NCBI GenBank assembly: GCA_025716855.1
Contig: JAIXMQ010000007.1
Coordinates: 558,001-622,000 of the forward strand
Source: Pilaira anomala
Lineage: Eukaryota > Mucoromycota > Mucoromycetes > Mucorales > Mucoraceae
Direction of reading: 5' to 3'
Length of the DNA stretch: 64,000 nucleotides
Shown here: piece after piece, positions 62,018 through 64,000 of the stretch
Position numbering within the stretch: position 1 is the stretch's first letter
Layout: the number at the start of each line of letters is the position of its first letter
Position numbers and translations under genes: made by a program
Notes under the pieces: generated by a model
Databases searched by the model: none
Told to the model about the DNA's origin: nothing
Seen by the model: the letters and a program-made list of their open reading frames with translations, nothing else

Positions 62018-62518
62018 TTACTGTCGCTCTGATATTCTCTATGCTGCTAATAATGGTAAAAATGTGGAGTATCCTCCGATTATTGTAGGGATTCAGCAGG
62101 TGGTGAATCAAAAGTTCATTTATCATTTAATTAATTATGTCAGCCACGTGTATGATAGATACAACGTTAGACCTATTATTCTTGTTATTGTTGCAAATTC
62201 CTTTGTCAGCTTAAATTTTCAAGAGCATTTTACCACAAGCAGCAAGAACAGTATGTCTTTTAGAAGCAATCTGCAAACTATGGGCAAAAGAATGCCTCTT
62301 TTTTTAACTCTTGAACTTGTATCAATTACGGTCTTCTTTACTGTGTCAAATATGCAAGTCTGGGTCCGAGACCACACAGCATTTCTTTGTCTCGTGATTT
62401 TACAAGTGGTCCTTTTGGGAATCTCAACTGGCCGCTTTACAACTAACTGCAAAGTTCCCAACTCCAGAGTCAGTTTGTTGGCCTTCCATGTAGACATTAC
62501 ACGAAGAGTCTGGTGAGT
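62018..62518 (+). pseudogene. Third, broken copy of the PD-(D/E)XK-like gene
   Basis: Plus-strand text matches the 53416 gene: CRSDILYAANNG against RSDMVLEPKN, YPPIIVGIQQVVNQKF against LPPLIVEIQHTINKAF, YDRYNVRPIILVIV against FARYHKDPIILIIC. In the next frame AICKLWAKECLFF stands against the WAEHCYIIS block, and a frame change then returns to ELVSITVFFTVSNMQ against HPLVALGSFFTNRSL. So the copy has frameshifts, no start codon in place, and the E of E-x-Q changed to Gly. No GGGTAC array precedes it. Confidence 0.6.
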
Positions 62519-63167
62519 TAATCGATGAGGGCTATCTTCCTTTCCTTAGGAACCAAATTAGAAATTATCTGGCGCCATCACTGGATGTGCATCTTTGATA
62601 ACACGCCTTGGTCCAACGTTTCTTGCTGAATCTTTATATAATTATTCTCTTTCTCACTATCCCACCACGGCTGCTAAATCTCATGAACTTATATAGACAC
62701 TAGCTAATAACTTCCTCTTTAACTCATTATTTTAATAAAAGCTTGTGAATTAATACAAATACAAAGCTATTGTGCTCTAACTAATAATAAAAAAACAACG
62801 CTTTAAATATGCGTATTATTTAATGGTGCACTTCAAATGAACTAAAGCTCATTCTGAACAAAAATCAAATACCCAAAACAAGCTTTTTAGCTAACAGTAA
62901 ATAAAGAATATATTTCCTCGTTTAGTTATTCTGTTTACCTCCTGTTTTGCCTATTTTATACTGCTACTACTACATTTAATTTACAGGTGCTTACCAAGTG
63001 GTGTTTACCATCTTTTTTATTTTTTTATTTACTAAAATGAGGGCATAATACTGTTCATTGAGGTGGGTTTGCTCGAAAATTTTAATTATAGATAAATTAT
63101 CTTGAATAATGAGCAAAAAACGTTGTCTTCATTGCCTCTCTCTTCCTCAAATAACTATTATTTTAAA
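62519..63167. other. Intergenic region with possible relic tail
   Basis: Pieces such as SHYPTTAAKSHELI near 62660-62700 may be remnants of the upstream relic, but no frame is continuous. Otherwise AT-rich DNA. Confidence 0.35.
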
Positions 63168-63615
63168 ATGGATACTATTACCCAACTCCCAGATAAACTT
63201 TTACATGAAATCACCAATCGATCAAATACATGACAGCAATTCAACTTGACCATGGTCAACAGCAAGAAATTAGCTGAATGTATCTTCTGTCGCCTACCCC
63301 CTTGGTAAAAGTTTCACCCTTAGAAACGATACTATTATGAGTGGGGTTTTCACGCAAAGTATCAGGGAAATCATCTTGCACATGAATATCAATTATAACA
63401 CGCCTCAAGTACAGCAGCTTGCTTCCCTTGCCCTTGTAAGATGCAATCAAAATATATCGGTTCGAACTGCCAGAAAGTTGCTGCATCGCATTCCAACGTA
63501 TAACTTTGGCCATCCATTCAGGACTGCTCGTAATACCCTAGCCAGATATTATGACATGATTGAGGCTGGTGATAATAACACATTGGAGGAAAAGATTAAA
63601 AAAAAATGCATTTAA
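63168..63615 (+). pseudogene. F-box-type gene remnant
   Basis: Begins with ATG and an F-box-like start, MDTITQLPDKLLHEITNRSN, followed after a stop codon by QFNLTMVNSKKLAECIFCRL. After a frame change it continues as SGVFTQSIREIILHMNINYN and PQVQQLASLALVRCNQNISV. The final frame is open to a stop at 63613-63615. It is inactivated by one stop and one indel in the first 150 bases. F-box proteins link substrates to SCF ligases; this one is no longer translatable as a whole. Confidence 0.55.
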
Positions 63616-64000
63616 ACTCTTAACGTTTGGTGGAGACGTTTAATATCCTAACTTGTATTAACTAACCACTCATTCGTTGTTATAAATAAATCACTTTTTT
63701 TTTATTTTTTACTCTCTCTTTATCATACAAAGCATGAACCTTTTTTTTTTTTTTTAGTAGTAGAATTAATAGTAATAAAGTGTCTTTTGATATATTAAAT
63801 GTACTATCAACTATTAAATTATTCAGGAACGCATTTGACACTCATCTTACTTTCAAGCTGATGTAGTATAAATCAATCGTCATTCGTTACGTAAATACAT
63901 ACAAATATTTACAAGAAATTTCTCAGTATGTGTACATACAATACTACTATCGCTGAAAATCTGTCAAGCCACTCAAGTTTTTGTTTAAGGCTAATATTTC
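63616..64000. other. Intergenic region at window end
   Basis: AT-rich DNA with poly-T runs at 63696-63704 and 63742-63756. Nothing recognisable. Confidence 0.4.

Noticed and set aside
63256..63513. Minus-strand frame of 85 codons opposite the F-box remnant
   Set aside because: It is the antisense shadow of the plus-strand F-box-like coding text, which has the recognisable motif.

Overview
The window looks like nuclear DNA from an AT-rich early-diverging fungus, most likely Mucoromycota (Mucor/Rhizopus type). The evidence is short GT-AG introns with TACTAAC-like branch points, long A/T homopolymers in introns and intergenic DNA, a Zn2Cys6 regulator, and relic gene families (F-box/LRR, Tc1/mariner, Fanzor-like) of the kind carried by these genomes. 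The species assignment is inference. All exon models are hand-built from reading frame plus splice signals; no transcript data were available.

Layout, left to right. 0-8 kb: UTP14 (ribosome biogenesis, minus strand), a small Cys-containing tail-anchored protein, and a tRNA-Trp. 8-19 kb: an orphan seven-transmembrane protein gene with a 12-nt microexon, an F-box/LRR pseudogene, a phytanoyl-CoA-dioxygenase-like gene, an LRR fragment, and a gene of unknown family with an unresolved 5' end. 19-36 kb is dense housekeeping: a PDK1-type kinase with a PH domain, a multi-KH RNA-binding protein, a YDJ1-type DnaJ with a CaaX end, the proteasome lid subunits RPN6 and RPN7 divergent from one short promoter, a membrane-anchored beta-solenoid-like protein, and a perilipin-like protein. 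36-44 kb is gene-poor and relic-rich. It holds a decayed Fanzor/TnpB-like nuclease, a second decayed locus, and one intact unknown gene with a GDV/GDI repeat. 44-60 kb: a Zn2Cys6 regulator, a broken Tc1/mariner element with an inverted copy of its own 3' end, PMR1, a small two-gene module, and KAP123. 60-64 kb: sparse, with a third broken copy of the module gene and an F-box pseudogene.

The two most notable items are these. (1) Between the convergent 3' ends of PMR1 and KAP123 lie two convergent, diverged paralogues with a PD-(D/E)XK-like D...E-x-Q pattern. Each is preceded by four tandem GGGTAC units reading in its own direction, so the pair is framed by inverted arrays. A third relic copy lies at about 62 kb, and each of the three copies has a different active-site state. 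(2) The locus at 37.1-38.4 kb keeps a DPG RuvC-I motif, a zinc-ribbon-like CxxC...Cx4C and a terminal RDGNASRN motif, marking it as an inactivated Fanzor (eukaryotic TnpB-like) gene.

Functional links between genes are mostly housekeeping co-location. RPN6/RPN7 are the only pair in one complex that share a promoter.
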